A DNA stretch of 60,565 nt from Thiothrix sp. (GCA_020442915.1 JAGRJD010000018.1:1-60565); one strand, 5' to 3'; shown: positions 42,712-55,161, counted from the first letter of the stretch. Made by a program: numbers and translations. The notes: generated by a model not told the origin, from the sequence alone.

Positions 42712-43422
42712 ATGATGAAACCCGTATCCACTCCCATCAACCCTGCCCGTCGCAGAACCCTGCAGCAGCTGGCGGCTGTTGGTGCCGTACTCACAAGCCC
42801 CCACAGCTGGGGTCAGGAAACCCCGGACTGCCTGCTGACGCCGGCCCAGACCGAAGGTCCGTATTTCGTACCGGAAGCCCCGCAGCGCACTGACATCCGC
42901 AGCGATCCGGCCACCGGCACCCTCTGCCCCGGGATTCCGTTGCAACTGCAGCTGCAACTGCTGGCAGTACGGAACAACCGCTGCGGTCCGCTGGCCAATG
43001 CCGTGGTCGACATCTGGCATTGTGATGCCAACGGCCTGTACTCCGGTGTACGTGACCGGTACGCCGACACCAGCGACCAGCAGTTCCTGCGCGGCTACCA
43101 GATCAGCGATACACAGGGCATGGTGCACTTCACCACCATTTACCCCGGCTGGTATCCGGGGCGGGCGGTACATATCCATTTCAAGGTCCGTGCCGATGCC
43201 GGCAACGGGCGCATGCACCTCCTGACATCCCAGCTGTATTTTGATGACCGCATCACGGATCAGGTTTACCGCCAGCCGCCATATGCCGGGCGCGACCCGC
43301 GCTCGCCACGCAATGCGCAGGATGGTATCTACCGGCGTGGCGGCACGGCACTGACCATGGCACCCGTCGCCGGGGCCGGGGCCTACATGGCCCGCTTTGC
43401 CATCGGGGTGCGCACCGGCTGA
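42712..43422 (+). CDS. Exported intradiol ring-cleavage dioxygenase family protein
   Basis: A 236-residue protein of the catechol/protocatechuate dioxygenase fold. Residues 1-35 look like a twin-arginine signal (RRRTLQQLAAVGAVLTS). The mature part has T-EGPYFVPEAP, VDIWHCDANGLYSG (iron-ligand tyrosine), FTTIYPGWYPGRAVHIHFKV (second tyrosine and two histidines). All four iron ligands are therefore present. Secreted members of this family occur in proteobacteria but their substrates are mostly unknown. GGAG lies before the two adjacent ATG codons. No pathway genes are adjacent. Confidence 0.85.
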   Translation: MMKPVSTPINPARRRTLQQLAAVGAVLTSPHSWGQETPDCLLTPAQTEGPYFVPEAPQRTDIRSDPATGTLCPGIPLQLQLQLLAVRNNRCGPLANAVVDIWHCDANGLYSGVRDRYADTSDQQFLRGYQISDTQGMVHFTTIYPGWYPGRAVHIHFKVRADAGNGRMHLLTSQLYFDDRITDQVYRQPPYAGRDPRSPRNAQDGIYRRGGTALTMAPVAGAGAYMARFAIGVRTG

Positions 43423-43483
43423 CTGCCCAAGCTGACCGGATTCTGCTACAGTGCCCTTATCAGCGGCCAGAAATAATGCCAAC

Positions 43484-44131
43484 ATGCCGATCATGACCAG
43501 CCAGCCTGCCAGCTACAACTGCCCGAATTGCGGGGCTGAACTGCCGCTGCGGTTCCGTCATGCCAAAATGGCTGTGTGCGAGCATTGTGACGCCACCATT
43601 TTTCTGGAAGATGATGGCATGCGTCTGGCGGGTACCCGTTCGGTGCTGGCGGAGATGCCGAGCCTGATCCGGCTGGGGCAGGCTTTCAGCTATGACAGTC
43701 GGGACTACCTGCCGGTCGGACACCTGCGTTACCGCTACACGCTGGGACGCTGGGATGAGTGGTGGATTCTGGATCAGGATGGCAACGGCCTGTGGCTGAG
43801 CGTGGACGAGGGTGATTTCGTGTTTGAGAAACCACTGCAATGGGACCAGCTGCCGACAAGGTTGCCGGCGTTCAGGCAATTGCAGCTGGATCAGTCTGTG
43901 CGCCTGCTGGAACAGGACTGGACCGTGACTGAGCGGGATCAGGGACGTTGCGAAGGCTTCCGGGGCCAACTGCCGGCACGGGTAGCGGAAGGCGAACACT
44001 TTTTTTATGCCCATCTGTCCGGCCCCGATGCCAGCCTGCTGACACTGGAATATGCCCGGGACGGGACCGTCAGCGCCTCACGCGGTTACTGGGTTGACCC
44101 GTTTGAAATCAGGATCGGCACCGGTACATGA
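43484..44131 (+). CDS. DUF4178 protein with zinc ribbon
   Basis: A 215-residue cytosolic protein. It starts with a CPNCG-x18-CEHC zinc ribbon, then a DUF4178 beta domain with RLGQAFSYDSRDYLPVGHLRYRY, W-D-E-W-W-ILDQDGNGLWLS and F-x-Y-A-H-L. The frame stays open to a GTG at 43451, so the exact start is uncertain. Overlaps its partner by ATGA. DUF4178 proteins often sit with DUF350 and polyamine-synthase-like genes; none is here. Function unknown. Confidence 0.75.
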   Translation: MPIMTSQPASYNCPNCGAELPLRFRHAKMAVCEHCDATIFLEDDGMRLAGTRSVLAEMPSLIRLGQAFSYDSRDYLPVGHLRYRYTLGRWDEWWILDQDGNGLWLSVDEGDFVFEKPLQWDQLPTRLPAFRQLQLDQSVRLLEQDWTVTERDQGRCEGFRGQLPARVAEGEHFFYAHLSGPDASLLTLEYARDGTVSASRGYWVDPFEIRIGTGT

Positions 44132-45432
44132 GCACGCAGCATCAGGACACCCGCCCGGAAACAACCGCCAGAGTACGCAGTGTCCAGTGCCGGGGCTGTG
44201 GCGCACCACTGACCCTGCACGGTGGCGGACACCGGATTCTGAGCCTCAGCTGCGCCTATTGCGGTACGGTAATGGATCCCCGTCATGACTATGCGGTACT
44301 GGCCAAATTCAGTACCCAGCAAGCACCCTTCTCACCGTTTGAACCCGGCATGCAGGGAGAAATCCATGGGGTGTTGTTCACCATTATCGGCATGGTCGGC
44401 TGGGAGGCCCAGGGTGATGTCTGGGTAGACCTGCAGCTGTACTCCGAAACCCACGGTTACGCCTGGCTCAGCTATGAGCGCGGGCATGTGTGCTTTGTGC
44501 GCAAAACCCGTCACCTGCCAAACGCACTGGTCTGGAATCTGGCACCCAAACAGAGCGTGACCGACGGCCTGCGCACCTACCGGCTTTATGAACGTTATAT
44601 GGCCACCATCAACTATGTCGCCGGGGAGCTGACCTGGGTGGCTGCAGTCGGCAACCGGGTTCAGATCGTGGAGGCGATCGCGCCCCCACTGCTGCTCTCG
44701 GGTGAGCGCAGCAGCACCGAAACCGAATATCACCTGAGTGAATACCTGGACCCGGCGGCAGTCTACCGCGCCTTCCAGGTCAGCGGTCAAATCTGGCCGC
44801 GCGCCGGTGTTCACGCAGCCCAGCCTTATCATGGCCCGTTCAAGGATGCCCTGAGCAAGGCAGCCTTCCCGTTTGCCATTCTCAGTGGCGTGCTTGCCGC
44901 CGCCTTGTGGCTGTTCGGCAGCGGGGTCCAGATTCATCAGGAAACCTTCCTCCCCGGCGATCTGCAGACCGGACGTCACAGTGCCGAAATTGAAATCACA
45001 CGCCCGAACCGGCTGGTAGCGCTGGAAATGGAAACCAACCTCGACAATGCCTGGGTTGATTTTGATATTGATGTGCTGAAAGACAATGAAGAAATCTTCA
45101 GCATGGGCAAGGCATTTTCCTTTTACGAGGGCCGGGATGATGAAGGCTACTGGTCAGAAGGCAGCCGCAGCGCCCGAGCCCTGTTCAAGGTGCCGGAGCC
45201 CGGCAGATACCGGCTCAATATCCAGCTGGCCGATGGCGGTACGGGTGAAACCGGTACCACCCCACCAGAAACCACACTGGAACTCTCGGTACGGCAGGGC
45301 TATATCAGCAGCTATTATTTTGTGATTCTGCTCATCATCACCGGCATTGCCACCCTGATCGGCCCCGGCGCACGGATTGCCTTCGAACGCAGACGCTGGA
45401 AGGCGGTGCTGGATGACGATGATGACGACTAA
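44128..45432 (+). CDS. DUF4178 membrane protein with zinc ribbon
   Basis: A 434-residue protein. The N-terminus has CRGCG and C-x-x-C (CAYC) zinc ribbons, followed by a DUF4178 domain (GEIHGVLFTIIGMVGWEAQGD..WVDLQLYSETHGYAWL). Two transmembrane helices (about 248-266, FPFAILSGVLAAALWLFGSG, and about 393-412, YFVILLIITGIATLIGPGA) bracket a periplasmic beta-rich domain. The tail is RRRWKAVLDDDDDD. It is translationally coupled to the soluble partner, so the two likely act together at the membrane. Role unknown. Confidence 0.75.
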   Translation: MSTQHQDTRPETTARVRSVQCRGCGAPLTLHGGGHRILSLSCAYCGTVMDPRHDYAVLAKFSTQQAPFSPFEPGMQGEIHGVLFTIIGMVGWEAQGDVWVDLQLYSETHGYAWLSYERGHVCFVRKTRHLPNALVWNLAPKQSVTDGLRTYRLYERYMATINYVAGELTWVAAVGNRVQIVEAIAPPLLLSGERSSTETEYHLSEYLDPAAVYRAFQVSGQIWPRAGVHAAQPYHGPFKDALSKAAFPFAILSGVLAAALWLFGSGVQIHQETFLPGDLQTGRHSAEIEITRPNRLVALEMETNLDNAWVDFDIDVLKDNEEIFSMGKAFSFYEGRDDEGYWSEGSRSARALFKVPEPGRYRLNIQLADGGTGETGTTPPETTLELSVRQGYISSYYFVILLIITGIATLIGPGARIAFERRRWKAVLDDDDDD

Positions 45433-45516
45433 AAATGGTGGCTTAGTCTGCTTCAGCCGCTCCCGTCATGAAATCCCATTCCAGCTGCAGATCAGGAACC
45501 AGCACAATGTCAGGCC

Positions 45517-47466
45517 CTACTCCTGCAGCTGTGGCAGACTCCGGTACAGCTCCAATGCCTCCGGATTGGCCAGCGCCTGCACATTCTTCACCGGCCTGCC
45601 ATGCACAACCTCACGGACGGCCAGCTCGACAATCTTGCCGGATTTGGTACGCGGAATGGCACTGACCTGGATCACCCGGGCAGGGACATGGCGCGGAGTA
45701 CAGCGGGTGCGGATGATGGTCCGGATTTTCTTGATCAGGGCCTCATCCAGCACCAGCCCCTCCCGCAGGACCACGAACAAAACCACACGGACATCATTGT
45801 CCCAGTCCTGACCGATGGCAATGCTTTCCAGCACCTCATCCAGCGTCTCCACATGGCGGTAGATTTCGGCGGTACCGATGCGCACACCGCCCGGATTCAG
45901 GGTCGCATCCGAACGCCCGTAGAAGATCATGCCCCCCTGCGGCGTGAACGCCACATAATCACCATGATGCCAGACATTCTCGAAGCGGGCAAAGTAGGCC
46001 TCGTGATATTTCTGTCCGTCGGTATCGCCCCAGAAAGCCAGCGGCTGACAGGGGAATGTCGAGGTACAGACCAGCTCCCCCTTCTCCCCCCGCACCGGAT
46101 GCCCCTCATCATCAAACACCTCCACCGCCATCCCCAGTCCCGGACACTGGTTCTGGCCCCGGTATACCGGCAGGATGGGGGCACCAGGTACAAAACAGGA
46201 CACGATGTCGGTTCCGCCGGCAACCGAAGACAGGCACACATCGGATTTGATGGACTGATAGGCATAATCGAAATTCTCGGGAGCCAGTACCGACCCGGTG
46301 GAGCAGATCGTACGCAAAGCCGGCAGATCATGCGTTTGCAGTGGCTCGACCTGCCCCTTCCTGAGGGCATCGATGTACTTGGCCGAAGTCCCGAACAGGG
46401 TCACACTCACATCACGGGCATAATCCCAAAGCACATTGGCATCCGGATGGAAGGGTGAGCCGTCATACAGCACCAGCGCAGCACGGGAAGCCAATGCCGA
46501 CACCAGCCAGTTCCACATCATCCAGCCACAGGTCGTGAAATAAAAGACCTGATCCCCCGGACGCACATCACAATGCAGCTGGTGCTCCTTCAGGTGCTGC
46601 AGCAATACACCACCCGCCTTGTGGGTAATGCACTTGGGCTTGCCGGTGGTCCCGGAAGAATACAGGATATACAGCGGCTGATTGAAGCCGCCGTACTCGA
46701 ACTGCAGCGGTTCTGCCGCCGTCTCCAGCACCCCGCTCCAGCGAATGCCGGGCACCTCCCCCGCCAGTCCCGCCAGCGGGATCGTGACCACCTGCTCAAT
46801 GCTGGGAATGGCCTTCTGTACGGCTGCAACCCTGGCACGAATGTCCTGAACCTTGCCGTTATAATAATAGCCATCCACACTGAACAGAATGCGCGGCCCG
46901 GTCTGCCCGAAGCGTTCAATCACACTGTCCTCACCGAAGTCCGGTGAAGTCGAGGTCCATACCGCCCCCAGACTGGTCGCCGCCAGCATGGCAATCACGG
47001 TTTCCGGCATGTTGGGCAGGTAGCCGGCCACCCGGTCGCCGGACCGGATACCGGCCTTGCGCAGCCACGCGGCTATGCGGCTGACCCGATCCAGCAGCTG
47101 GGCATGGGTCACGGTATAAGCCACCTGATCCTCGGCCCGGAAATGCATGACCACGGTATCCGGCCCGCCGGGCGGCTCCTGCAGCAGGTTCTCGGCAAAA
47201 TTCAGGCGCGCATCCGGGAACCAGAGCGCCTTTTCCATCTGTTCTCCGTTCACCAGTACGCGCTCGCCACGCTCGCCGAGCACACCACAGAAATCCCAGA
47301 CATCCACCCAGAAAGCTTGCTTGTCGGCTACCGACCAGGCATGCAGGTCAAAATAGCCATCCAGCGCCAGTCCGTGCCGTTCATTCACAAACTGCAGAAA
47401 ACGGTGAATCCGTGTGGACCGGACCTGCGCATCGGATGGTGTCCATAACGGGGGGGTGGCAGTCAT
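45517..47466 (-). CDS. Acetoacetate--CoA ligase
   Basis: A 649-residue ANL-superfamily enzyme that makes acetoacetyl-CoA with ATP, linking ketone or polyhydroxybutyrate turnover to central metabolism. The N-terminus WTPSDAQVRSTRIHRF and F-W-V-D-V-W-D-F are typical of acetoacetyl-CoA synthetase rather than acetyl-CoA synthetase. AMP-binding motifs include YILYSSGTTGKPKCITH, TCGWMMWNW and YGRSDATLNPGGVRIGTAEIY. The C-terminal KSGKIVELAVREVVHG lysine domain is present. AGGAGAGG lies ten bases before the ATG at 47466. It is downstream of acnB but after a terminator, so it has its own transcript. Confidence 0.9.
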   Translation of the reverse strand: MTATPPLWTPSDAQVRSTRIHRFLQFVNERHGLALDGYFDLHAWSVADKQAFWVDVWDFCGVLGERGERVLVNGEQMEKALWFPDARLNFAENLLQEPPGGPDTVVMHFRAEDQVAYTVTHAQLLDRVSRIAAWLRKAGIRSGDRVAGYLPNMPETVIAMLAATSLGAVWTSTSPDFGEDSVIERFGQTGPRILFSVDGYYYNGKVQDIRARVAAVQKAIPSIEQVVTIPLAGLAGEVPGIRWSGVLETAAEPLQFEYGGFNQPLYILYSSGTTGKPKCITHKAGGVLLQHLKEHQLHCDVRPGDQVFYFTTCGWMMWNWLVSALASRAALVLYDGSPFHPDANVLWDYARDVSVTLFGTSAKYIDALRKGQVEPLQTHDLPALRTICSTGSVLAPENFDYAYQSIKSDVCLSSVAGGTDIVSCFVPGAPILPVYRGQNQCPGLGMAVEVFDDEGHPVRGEKGELVCTSTFPCQPLAFWGDTDGQKYHEAYFARFENVWHHGDYVAFTPQGGMIFYGRSDATLNPGGVRIGTAEIYRHVETLDEVLESIAIGQDWDNDVRVVLFVVLREGLVLDEALIKKIRTIIRTRCTPRHVPARVIQVSAIPRTKSGKIVELAVREVVHGRPVKNVQALANPEALELYRSLPQLQE

Positions 47467-47576
47467 CGATAGTATCCTCTCCTGGGGGTGATGGGACCAT
47501 AGCATGGGAGATCAGGCCCGAGAATGCAAGCTGTCGCCCCAGCCACACCCCACAGGATAAACGGGAACTAAACAGC

Positions 47577-47605
47577 AAAAAAGAAACCCCGCCGCAGCGG
47601 GGTTT
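47577..47605 (-). terminator. Rho-independent terminator after acnB
   Basis: Read on the minus strand, AAACCCCGC-TGCG-GCGGGGTTT is followed by CTTTTTT. It begins 28 bases past the acnB stop and ends the TCA-cycle transcript. Confidence 0.9.
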
Positions 47606-47633
47606 GAATGAGAGCAAAGGAAAAAAGTGGAAG

Positions 47634-50222
47634 TCAGGCTGCCAGCCGGGCCTTTTCTGCCGCTTCCAGGTACTCCGGCATTTTATCGAAGTTCAGGTAA
47701 CGGTAGATCTCACCGGCCATGCTGTCGATCTGCCCGGCATACTGCATGTACTCAGCCACCGTTGGCAGCTTGCCCATCAAGGCAGTCACAGCCGCCAGCT
47801 CCGCCGAGACCAGATACACCCTGGAGCCCGTACCCAGACGATTGGGGAAGTTACGGGTGGAGGTGGAAACCGCCGTGGAACCGGGGGCAATACGGGCCTG
47901 ATTACCCATGCACAGCGAGCAGCCCGGCATTTCAGTCCGCGCACCGGTGCGGCCATAGACGTTGTACACCCCCTCAGCCATCAGCTCAGCCTCGTCCATC
48001 TTGGTCGGCGGGGCCAGCCACAGCCGGGTCGGCAGGGCATCAACCTTCTCCAGCAGCCGGGCTGCAGCCCGGAAATGGCCGATATTGGTCATGCAGGAGC
48101 CGATAAACACCTCCTGTACCGGATCACCGGCAACATCCGACAGCTTGCGGGCATCATCCGGGTCATTCGGCGCACACACGACCGGCTCTTTAATCGCATC
48201 CATGTCGATCTCGATCACGGCAGCGTATTCGGCATCCTTGTCGGCCCGCATCAGGCTCGGGCTGGCCAGCCACTTCTCCATTTCACTGATACGGCGGCTG
48301 ATGGTGCGCACATCGCCATAACCTTCGGCCAGCATCCACTTGAGCATCACGATGTTGGAGTGCAGGTATTCAGCGACCGAATCCTCACTCAGGGTGATGG
48401 TGCAGCCGGCAGCTGAACGTTCGGCAGAGGCATCAGAAAGCTCGAAAGCCTGTTCCACGGTCAGGTCTTCCAGTCCTTCGATTTCCAGAATACGGCCATT
48501 GAAGACATTCTTCTTGCCCTGCTTGGCTACCGTCAGCAGGCCTTCCTGAATGGCCTGATACGGAATCGCATGCACCAGATCACGCAGGGTGATACCGGGC
48601 TGACGCTTGCCGCTGAAACGCACCAGTACCGACTCCGGCATATCCAGCGGCATCACGCCGGTTGCCGCCGCAAACGCGACCAGACCGGAGCCCGCCGGGA
48701 AGGAAATGCCCATCGGGAAGCGGGTGTGCGAATCACCACCGGTTCCGACCGTATCCGGCAGCAGCATGCGGTTGAGCCAGGAATGGATGATGCCATCGCC
48801 GGGACGCAGGCTGACACCGCCACGGGTCATGATGAAATCCGGCAGGGTGTGGTGTGTGACCACATCAATCGGTTTCGGATAGGCCGCCGTATGGCAGAAG
48901 GACTGCATGACCAGATCGGCAGAGAAGCCGAGGCAGGCCAGATCCTTGAGTTCATCGCGGGTCATGGGGCCGGTGGTATCCTGGGAGCCCACGGTGGTCA
49001 TCTTCGGCTCGCAATAAGCCCCCGGACGCACCCCCGGCAGACCACAGGCCTTGCCAACCATTTTCTGGGCCAAGGTATAGCCCTTGCCGGTATCCTTCGG
49101 CTGCTCCGGCTGCTTGAACAGCTCAGAGGGCTGGAGCCCGAGTGCTTCACGTGCCTTGCCGGTGAGGCCCCGCCCGATGATGAGCGGAATCCGGCCACCA
49201 GCCCGCACTTCGTCCAGCAGCACCTGGGTCTTGAGCTCAAAGGTGGAAATGACGTCATCCGTGCCATGGCGCTTGACCACGCCTTCATACGGATACACGT
49301 CAATCACGTCGCCCATGGCCATTTTGGACACATCCATCTCGATTGGCAGGGCCCCGGCATCTTCCATGGTGTTATAGAAGATCGGTGCGATCTTGCCGCC
49401 GAAGCAGAAGCCACCAGCCCGCTTGTTGGGCACATGCGGAATATCATCTCCAAAGAACCATAACACCGAGTTGGTGGCTGACTTGCGCGAAGAACCGGTA
49501 CCCACCACATCGCCGACATACACCACCGGGTGGCCCTTGGCCTTCACGGCCTCAATCTGTTTCAGGGGGCCGACCTTGCCCGGCTCAACCGGTTCGATGC
49601 CGTCACGCGCCATCTTGAGCATGGCATTGGCATGCAGCGGAATGTCGGGCCGTGACCAGGCATCCGGAGCCGGTGACAGGTCATCGGTGTTGGTTTCCCC
49701 CGGCACCTTGAACACCGTCAGGGTGATTTTGTCAGCCAGCTGCGGGCGGGAGGTGAACCACCCGGCGTCAGCCCAGGATTCCATCACCTTGCGCGCATGC
49801 GCATTGCCGGCATCCATCTTCTCCTTCACGTCATGGAAGGCGTCGAACATCAGCAGGGTATGCGACAGGGCCTGGGTCGCCGCATCAGCCAGCCCGGCAT
49901 CATCCAGGGCAGCAATCAGCGGCTGGATATTGTAACCACCCAGCATGGTGCCCAGCAGCTCCACAGCCCGTACACGGCTGACCAGCGGGGAGCTGGCCTC
50001 CCCCTTGACCACCGCCGCCAGAAAACCGGCCTTGACATAAGCCGCATCATCCACCCCTGGTGGAATACGGTTTTCCAGCAGATCCACCAAGAAATCCGCC
50101 TCACCGGCGGGTGGGGCTTTCAACAGTTCAACCAGAGCAGCGACCTGCTCGGCATCCAGTGCTTGAGGGGGCACACCTTCTGCGGCCCGCTCCTCCACAA
50201 GTTTGCGGTATTGTTCCAACAC
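47634..50222 (-). CDS. acnB: Bifunctional aconitate hydratase 2 / 2-methylisocitrate dehydratase
   Basis: An 862-residue iron-sulfur enzyme that isomerises citrate to isocitrate. The N-terminus [16 protein letters not shown] and the HEAT-like domain match AcnB, not AcnA. Core motifs include [48 protein letters not shown], and [24 protein letters not shown]. The three cluster cysteines are in the C-terminal half ([28 protein letters not shown]). The start is GTG at 50222, set by GGAGG eight bases upstream; the frame also reaches a TTG at 50237. It is last in the operon. Confidence 0.97.
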   Translation of the reverse strand: MLEQYRKLVEERAAEGVPPQALDAEQVAALVELLKAPPAGEADFLVDLLENRIPPGVDDAAYVKAGFLAAVVKGEASSPLVSRVRAVELLGTMLGGYNIQPLIAALDDAGLADAATQALSHTLLMFDAFHDVKEKMDAGNAHARKVMESWADAGWFTSRPQLADKITLTVFKVPGETNTDDLSPAPDAWSRPDIPLHANAMLKMARDGIEPVEPGKVGPLKQIEAVKAKGHPVVYVGDVVGTGSSRKSATNSVLWFFGDDIPHVPNKRAGGFCFGGKIAPIFYNTMEDAGALPIEMDVSKMAMGDVIDVYPYEGVVKRHGTDDVISTFELKTQVLLDEVRAGGRIPLIIGRGLTGKAREALGLQPSELFKQPEQPKDTGKGYTLAQKMVGKACGLPGVRPGAYCEPKMTTVGSQDTTGPMTRDELKDLACLGFSADLVMQSFCHTAAYPKPIDVVTHHTLPDFIMTRGGVSLRPGDGIIHSWLNRMLLPDTVGTGGDSHTRFPMGISFPAGSGLVAFAAATGVMPLDMPESVLVRFSGKRQPGITLRDLVHAIPYQAIQEGLLTVAKQGKKNVFNGRILEIEGLEDLTVEQAFELSDASAERSAAGCTITLSEDSVAEYLHSNIVMLKWMLAEGYGDVRTISRRISEMEKWLASPSLMRADKDAEYAAVIEIDMDAIKEPVVCAPNDPDDARKLSDVAGDPVQEVFIGSCMTNIGHFRAAARLLEKVDALPTRLWLAPPTKMDEAELMAEGVYNVYGRTGARTEMPGCSLCMGNQARIAPGSTAVSTSTRNFPNRLGTGSRVYLVSAELAAVTALMGKLPTVAEYMQYAGQIDSMAGEIYRYLNFDKMPEYLEAAEKARLAA

Positions 50223-50282
50223 GACACTTACCTCCAAAAACAGAATTCAGTCAACCGACCCGGATAACATGTTATCAACATA

Positions 50283-51587
50283 TCAACGCTGCCCCAGCGG
50301 CACATAATTGCGCTGGGCGGCACCGGTATACAACTGGCGCGGACGTCCGATCCGGCTGTGCTCGTCACTCATCATTTCGTTCCACTGGGAAATCCAGCCC
50401 ACGGTACGGGCCAGGGCGAACATGACGGTAAACATGCTCACCGGAATCCCCATGCTCAGGAAAATAACCCCGGAATAGAAATCCACATTCGGATACAGGC
50501 CGCGCTCCTTGAAGTAATCATCACTGAGGGCGATCTGCTCCAGATCGCGGGCAATGTCAAACAGCTTCTGGTTCGGGTTGCCCGGTGGCAGACGATCCAG
50601 AATCTGGTTGGCCAGCTCACGGATGATCTTGGCACGCGGATCATAGTTCTTGTACACCCGATGGCCGAAACCCATCAGACGGAAACGGTCGTCCTTGTCC
50701 TTGGCACGCTTGACCCAGTGCTCCAGGGGCTGATCGGAGCGCTCGATCTCACGCAGCATGTTGATGACCGCCTCATTGGCTCCCCCGTGTGCCGGCCCCC
50801 ACAGGGAGGCAATACCCGCCGCCACGGCAGCAAACGGGTTGGCTTCGGACGAGCCGGCCAGGCGCACGGTGGAAGTCGAGGCATTCTGCTCATGATCCGC
50901 ATGCAGGATCAGGATCACATCCAGTGCCTTGGCCATCAGCGGGTCAATTTCGTACTCCTCAGTCGGCACTGCAAACATCAGGTGCAAAAAATCCTCCGGG
51001 TAGGTCAGCCGGTTCCTCGGGTAGTTGAATGGCAGCCCCATGGAATAGCGATAACTCCAGGAGGCAATGGTCGGCATCTTGGCAACCAGGCGGTGAGCGG
51101 AACGCTCACGCTGGGCCGGATCATGGATGTCGAGGTCATCGTGATAAAAAGCGGACAGGGCACCGACAACCCCCACCATGGTCGCCATCGGATGCGCATC
51201 ACGGCGGAAGCCCCGATAGAAGTACTGAACCTGCTCATGCAGCATGGTGTGATGAGTGATCACGTTTTCGTACCATTGCAGCCGTTCGGCACTGGGCAGC
51301 TCGCCGTAGTACAGCAGGTAGCAGACTTCCAGAAAGCTGCTGCGCTCAGCCAGCTGCTCAATGGGATAGCCACGGTACATCAACACCCCTTCGTCGCCGT
51401 CCAGATAGGTGATCGAACTGGAACAACTGGCTGTCGCAAGATAACCGGGGTCATAGGTGAAATACCCGAGCTCCTTCTGCAGCTTGCGAATATCGATGGT
51501 TTTTACACCAACGGTCGGACTCAGGACATCCAGCTCAACGGATTTACCGCTCAGGTTATCAGTCAGGGTAACAGTAGGTTTGGTCAT
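50283..51587 (-). CDS. gltA: Citrate synthase GltA
   Basis: A 434-residue hexameric-type citrate synthase condensing acetyl-CoA and oxaloacetate. The catalytic histidines and aspartate lie in the LHADHEQNAS block, the GPAHGGANEAV loop and FGHRVYKNYDPRA. The N-terminal TLTDNLSGKSVELDVL extension and the conserved SSSITYLDGDEGVLMYRGYPI are as in type II enzymes. GGGAG lies before the ATG. 66 bases follow sucD and 60 precede acnB; all run in the same direction. Confidence 0.97.
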   Translation of the reverse strand: MTKPTVTLTDNLSGKSVELDVLSPTVGVKTIDIRKLQKELGYFTYDPGYLATASCSSSITYLDGDEGVLMYRGYPIEQLAERSSFLEVCYLLYYGELPSAERLQWYENVITHHTMLHEQVQYFYRGFRRDAHPMATMVGVVGALSAFYHDDLDIHDPAQRERSAHRLVAKMPTIASWSYRYSMGLPFNYPRNRLTYPEDFLHLMFAVPTEEYEIDPLMAKALDVILILHADHEQNASTSTVRLAGSSEANPFAAVAAGIASLWGPAHGGANEAVINMLREIERSDQPLEHWVKRAKDKDDRFRLMGFGHRVYKNYDPRAKIIRELANQILDRLPPGNPNQKLFDIARDLEQIALSDDYFKERGLYPNVDFYSGVIFLSMGIPVSMFTVMFALARTVGWISQWNEMMSDEHSRIGRPRQLYTGAAQRNYVPLGQR

Positions 51588-51653
51588 CGGGGCACTCCCT
51601 TGTTATTCATCCCGGGATCAGCGGGCAGGCGTGACACATGGCCGGTGCCGGGA

Positions 51654-52517
51654 TCAACCCAGCACCGCCGCCACACCCTGCCCCATTTCCGCAGGGGATT
51701 TGATGGTATAAACGCCGGCTGCCTCCAGGGCAGCAAATTTCTCCTGCGCCGTTCCCTTGCCACCGGCAATGATGGCACCGGCATGGCCCATGCGCTTGCC
51801 TTTGGGGGCAGTCACACCGGCAATGTAGGAAGCAACCGGCTTGGTCACATACTCCTTGATGAAGGCGGCGGCTTCTTCCTCGGCAGAACCGCCGATCTCG
51901 CCGCACATCAGGATCGCTTCGGTCTGCGGGTCATCCTGGAACAGTTTCAGGACATCAATGAAACTGGTGCCCGGAATCGGATCGCCACCAATACCGATAC
52001 AGGTACTCTGGCCCCACTGGCCGGTCTGCTTGACCGCCTCATAGGTCAGGGTGCCGGAACGGGATACGATGCCGATCTTACCCGGCTTGTGGATGCTGCC
52101 CGGCATGATGCCGATCTTGCACTCACCGGGGGTGATGACACCGGGGCAGTTGGGGCCGATAAGGCGCACACCCAGGCTGTCGACAATCACCTTGGCTTCC
52201 AGCATGTCCATGACCGGAATGCCTTCGGTGATACAGACAATCAGCTTCACGCCGGATTCGGCGGCCTCAATGATCGAGTCCTTGCAGAACGGAGCCGGCA
52301 CATAGATCACGCTGGCATCGGCACCTGTCTCGTCCACCGCCTCACGCATGGTGTTGAAGACCGGCAGGCCCAGATGGGTGCTGCCGCCCTTGCCGGGCGA
52401 GGTACCGCCAACCATTCTGGTGCCATACTCAATGGCCTGCTCGGAGTGAAAAGTTCCCTGCCTGCCGGTGAAACCCTGGCACAGCACTCGGGTGTCTTTG
52501 TTGATCAGGACGCTCAT
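51654..52517 (-). CDS. sucD: Succinate--CoA ligase subunit alpha
   Basis: A 287-residue alpha subunit of succinyl-CoA synthetase. The CoA-binding N-terminus has [19 protein letters not shown] and the conserved [13 protein letters not shown]; the phosphohistidine loop is [13 protein letters not shown]. The nearby [19 protein letters not shown] is invariant in the family. It starts inside the sucC stop codon (ATGA), matching the need for equal amounts of the two subunits. Confidence 0.97.
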   Translation of the reverse strand: MSVLINKDTRVLCQGFTGRQGTFHSEQAIEYGTRMVGGTSPGKGGSTHLGLPVFNTMREAVDETGADASVIYVPAPFCKDSIIEAAESGVKLIVCITEGIPVMDMLEAKVIVDSLGVRLIGPNCPGVITPGECKIGIMPGSIHKPGKIGIVSRSGTLTYEAVKQTGQWGQSTCIGIGGDPIPGTSFIDVLKLFQDDPQTEAILMCGEIGGSAEEEAAAFIKEYVTKPVASYIAGVTAPKGKRMGHAGAIIAGGKGTAQEKFAALEAAGVYTIKSPAEMGQGVAAVLG

Positions 52518-53683
52518 GCAGCACCTCCTACCGCAGCAACAATCTTGCGGGCCGCATCGCCCAGGTCATTGGCAGCAATGACGGACAGGCCGCTGTTATT
52601 CAGAAGTTCGGCACCCTTTTCGGCACTGTTGCCCTCCAGGCGCACGACCACCGGCACACCGACATTCACCTGCTGCACCGCCTGGATGATGCCTTCGGCG
52701 ATCAGGTCACAACGCACGATACCGCCGAAGATGTTGACCAGAATGCCCTTGACGTTGCTGTCGGACAGGATGATCTTGAAAGCAGCTGCCACACGCTCGG
52801 CCGTTGCTCCCCCCCCGACATCCAGGAAGTTGGCTGGCTGGCCGCCGGAAAGCTTGATAATGTCCATGGTCGCCATGGCCAGACCGGCACCATTGACCAT
52901 GCAGCCGATGTTGCCATCCAGTGAAACGTAGTTCAGGTCCCACTCGGAGGCTTCGATCTCACGTGCATCCTCCTGCGACTTGTCGCGCATGGCCACCAGC
53001 GCCGGCTGACGGAACAGGGCATTGCCATCCACGTTCACCTTGCCATCCAGGCACAGCAGATTGCCCTCAGCCGTCACCACCAGCGGATTGACCTCCACCA
53101 GTGCCAGATCCTTTTCCTTGAACATTTTGCCAAAACCGATCAGCAGTTTGGTGAACTGCTTGATCTGGTCGCCGCTCAGCCCGAGGCCGAAGGCCAGTTC
53201 ACGCGCCTGATAAGGCATTACACCACAGACCGGATCAATTTTGGTCTTGAGAATTTTTTCCGGCGTATCATGGGCTACCTTCTCGATTTCCATTCCGCCT
53301 TCGGTTGAGGCCATGATGACCACGCGCCGGCTGGCGCGATCCACCACCGCCCCCAGATACAGTTCGCGGGCGATATTGCAGGTTTCCTCGACCAAAACGG
53401 TATTGATGGGCTGGCCGCTGGCATCGGTCTGGAAAGTCACCAGGTTCGTGCCCAGCAATGAACCGGCAAACCTGCCGGCTTCAACCGGATCATCGAACAA
53501 CTTGACACCACCGGCCTTGCCACGTCCGCCGGCATGGACCTGGGCCTTGACCACCACCTTGCCGGTACTCAGTGAGCGTGCCGCCTGTTCGGCTTCTGCA
53601 GCCGATGTAGCCACCTTGCTGACCGGCACCGGCAGACCATACTCCCGGAACACGGCCTTGGCCTGATATTCATGTAAGTTCAT
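52514..53683 (-). CDS. sucC: Succinate--CoA ligase subunit beta
   Basis: A 389-residue ATP-grasp beta subunit that makes ATP or GTP from succinyl-CoA. It has [10 protein letters not shown] at the start, [42 protein letters not shown] and [21 protein letters not shown], with nucleotide-binding [10 protein letters not shown] near the end. It lies 29 bases after lpdA and is coupled to sucD. Confidence 0.97.
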   Translation of the reverse strand: MNLHEYQAKAVFREYGLPVPVSKVATSAAEAEQAARSLSTGKVVVKAQVHAGGRGKAGGVKLFDDPVEAGRFAGSLLGTNLVTFQTDASGQPINTVLVEETCNIARELYLGAVVDRASRRVVIMASTEGGMEIEKVAHDTPEKILKTKIDPVCGVMPYQARELAFGLGLSGDQIKQFTKLLIGFGKMFKEKDLALVEVNPLVVTAEGNLLCLDGKVNVDGNALFRQPALVAMRDKSQEDAREIEASEWDLNYVSLDGNIGCMVNGAGLAMATMDIIKLSGGQPANFLDVGGGATAERVAAAFKIILSDSNVKGILVNIFGGIVRCDLIAEGIIQAVQQVNVGVPVVVRLEGNSAEKGAELLNNSGLSVIAANDLGDAARKIVAAVGGAA

Positions 53684-53712
53684 AAGCTTTCCCTTGTTCT
53701 CCTCTGATGCGC

Positions 53713-55152
<1,440 letters not shown>

Positions 55153-55161
55153 TCACCCTCC

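Noticed and set aside
50358..52931. An 857-codon plus-strand open frame opposite gltA, sucD and sucC
   Set aside because: It crosses three conserved genes antisense, is rich in His/Gln/Gly typical of reverse-frame translation and shows no domain.
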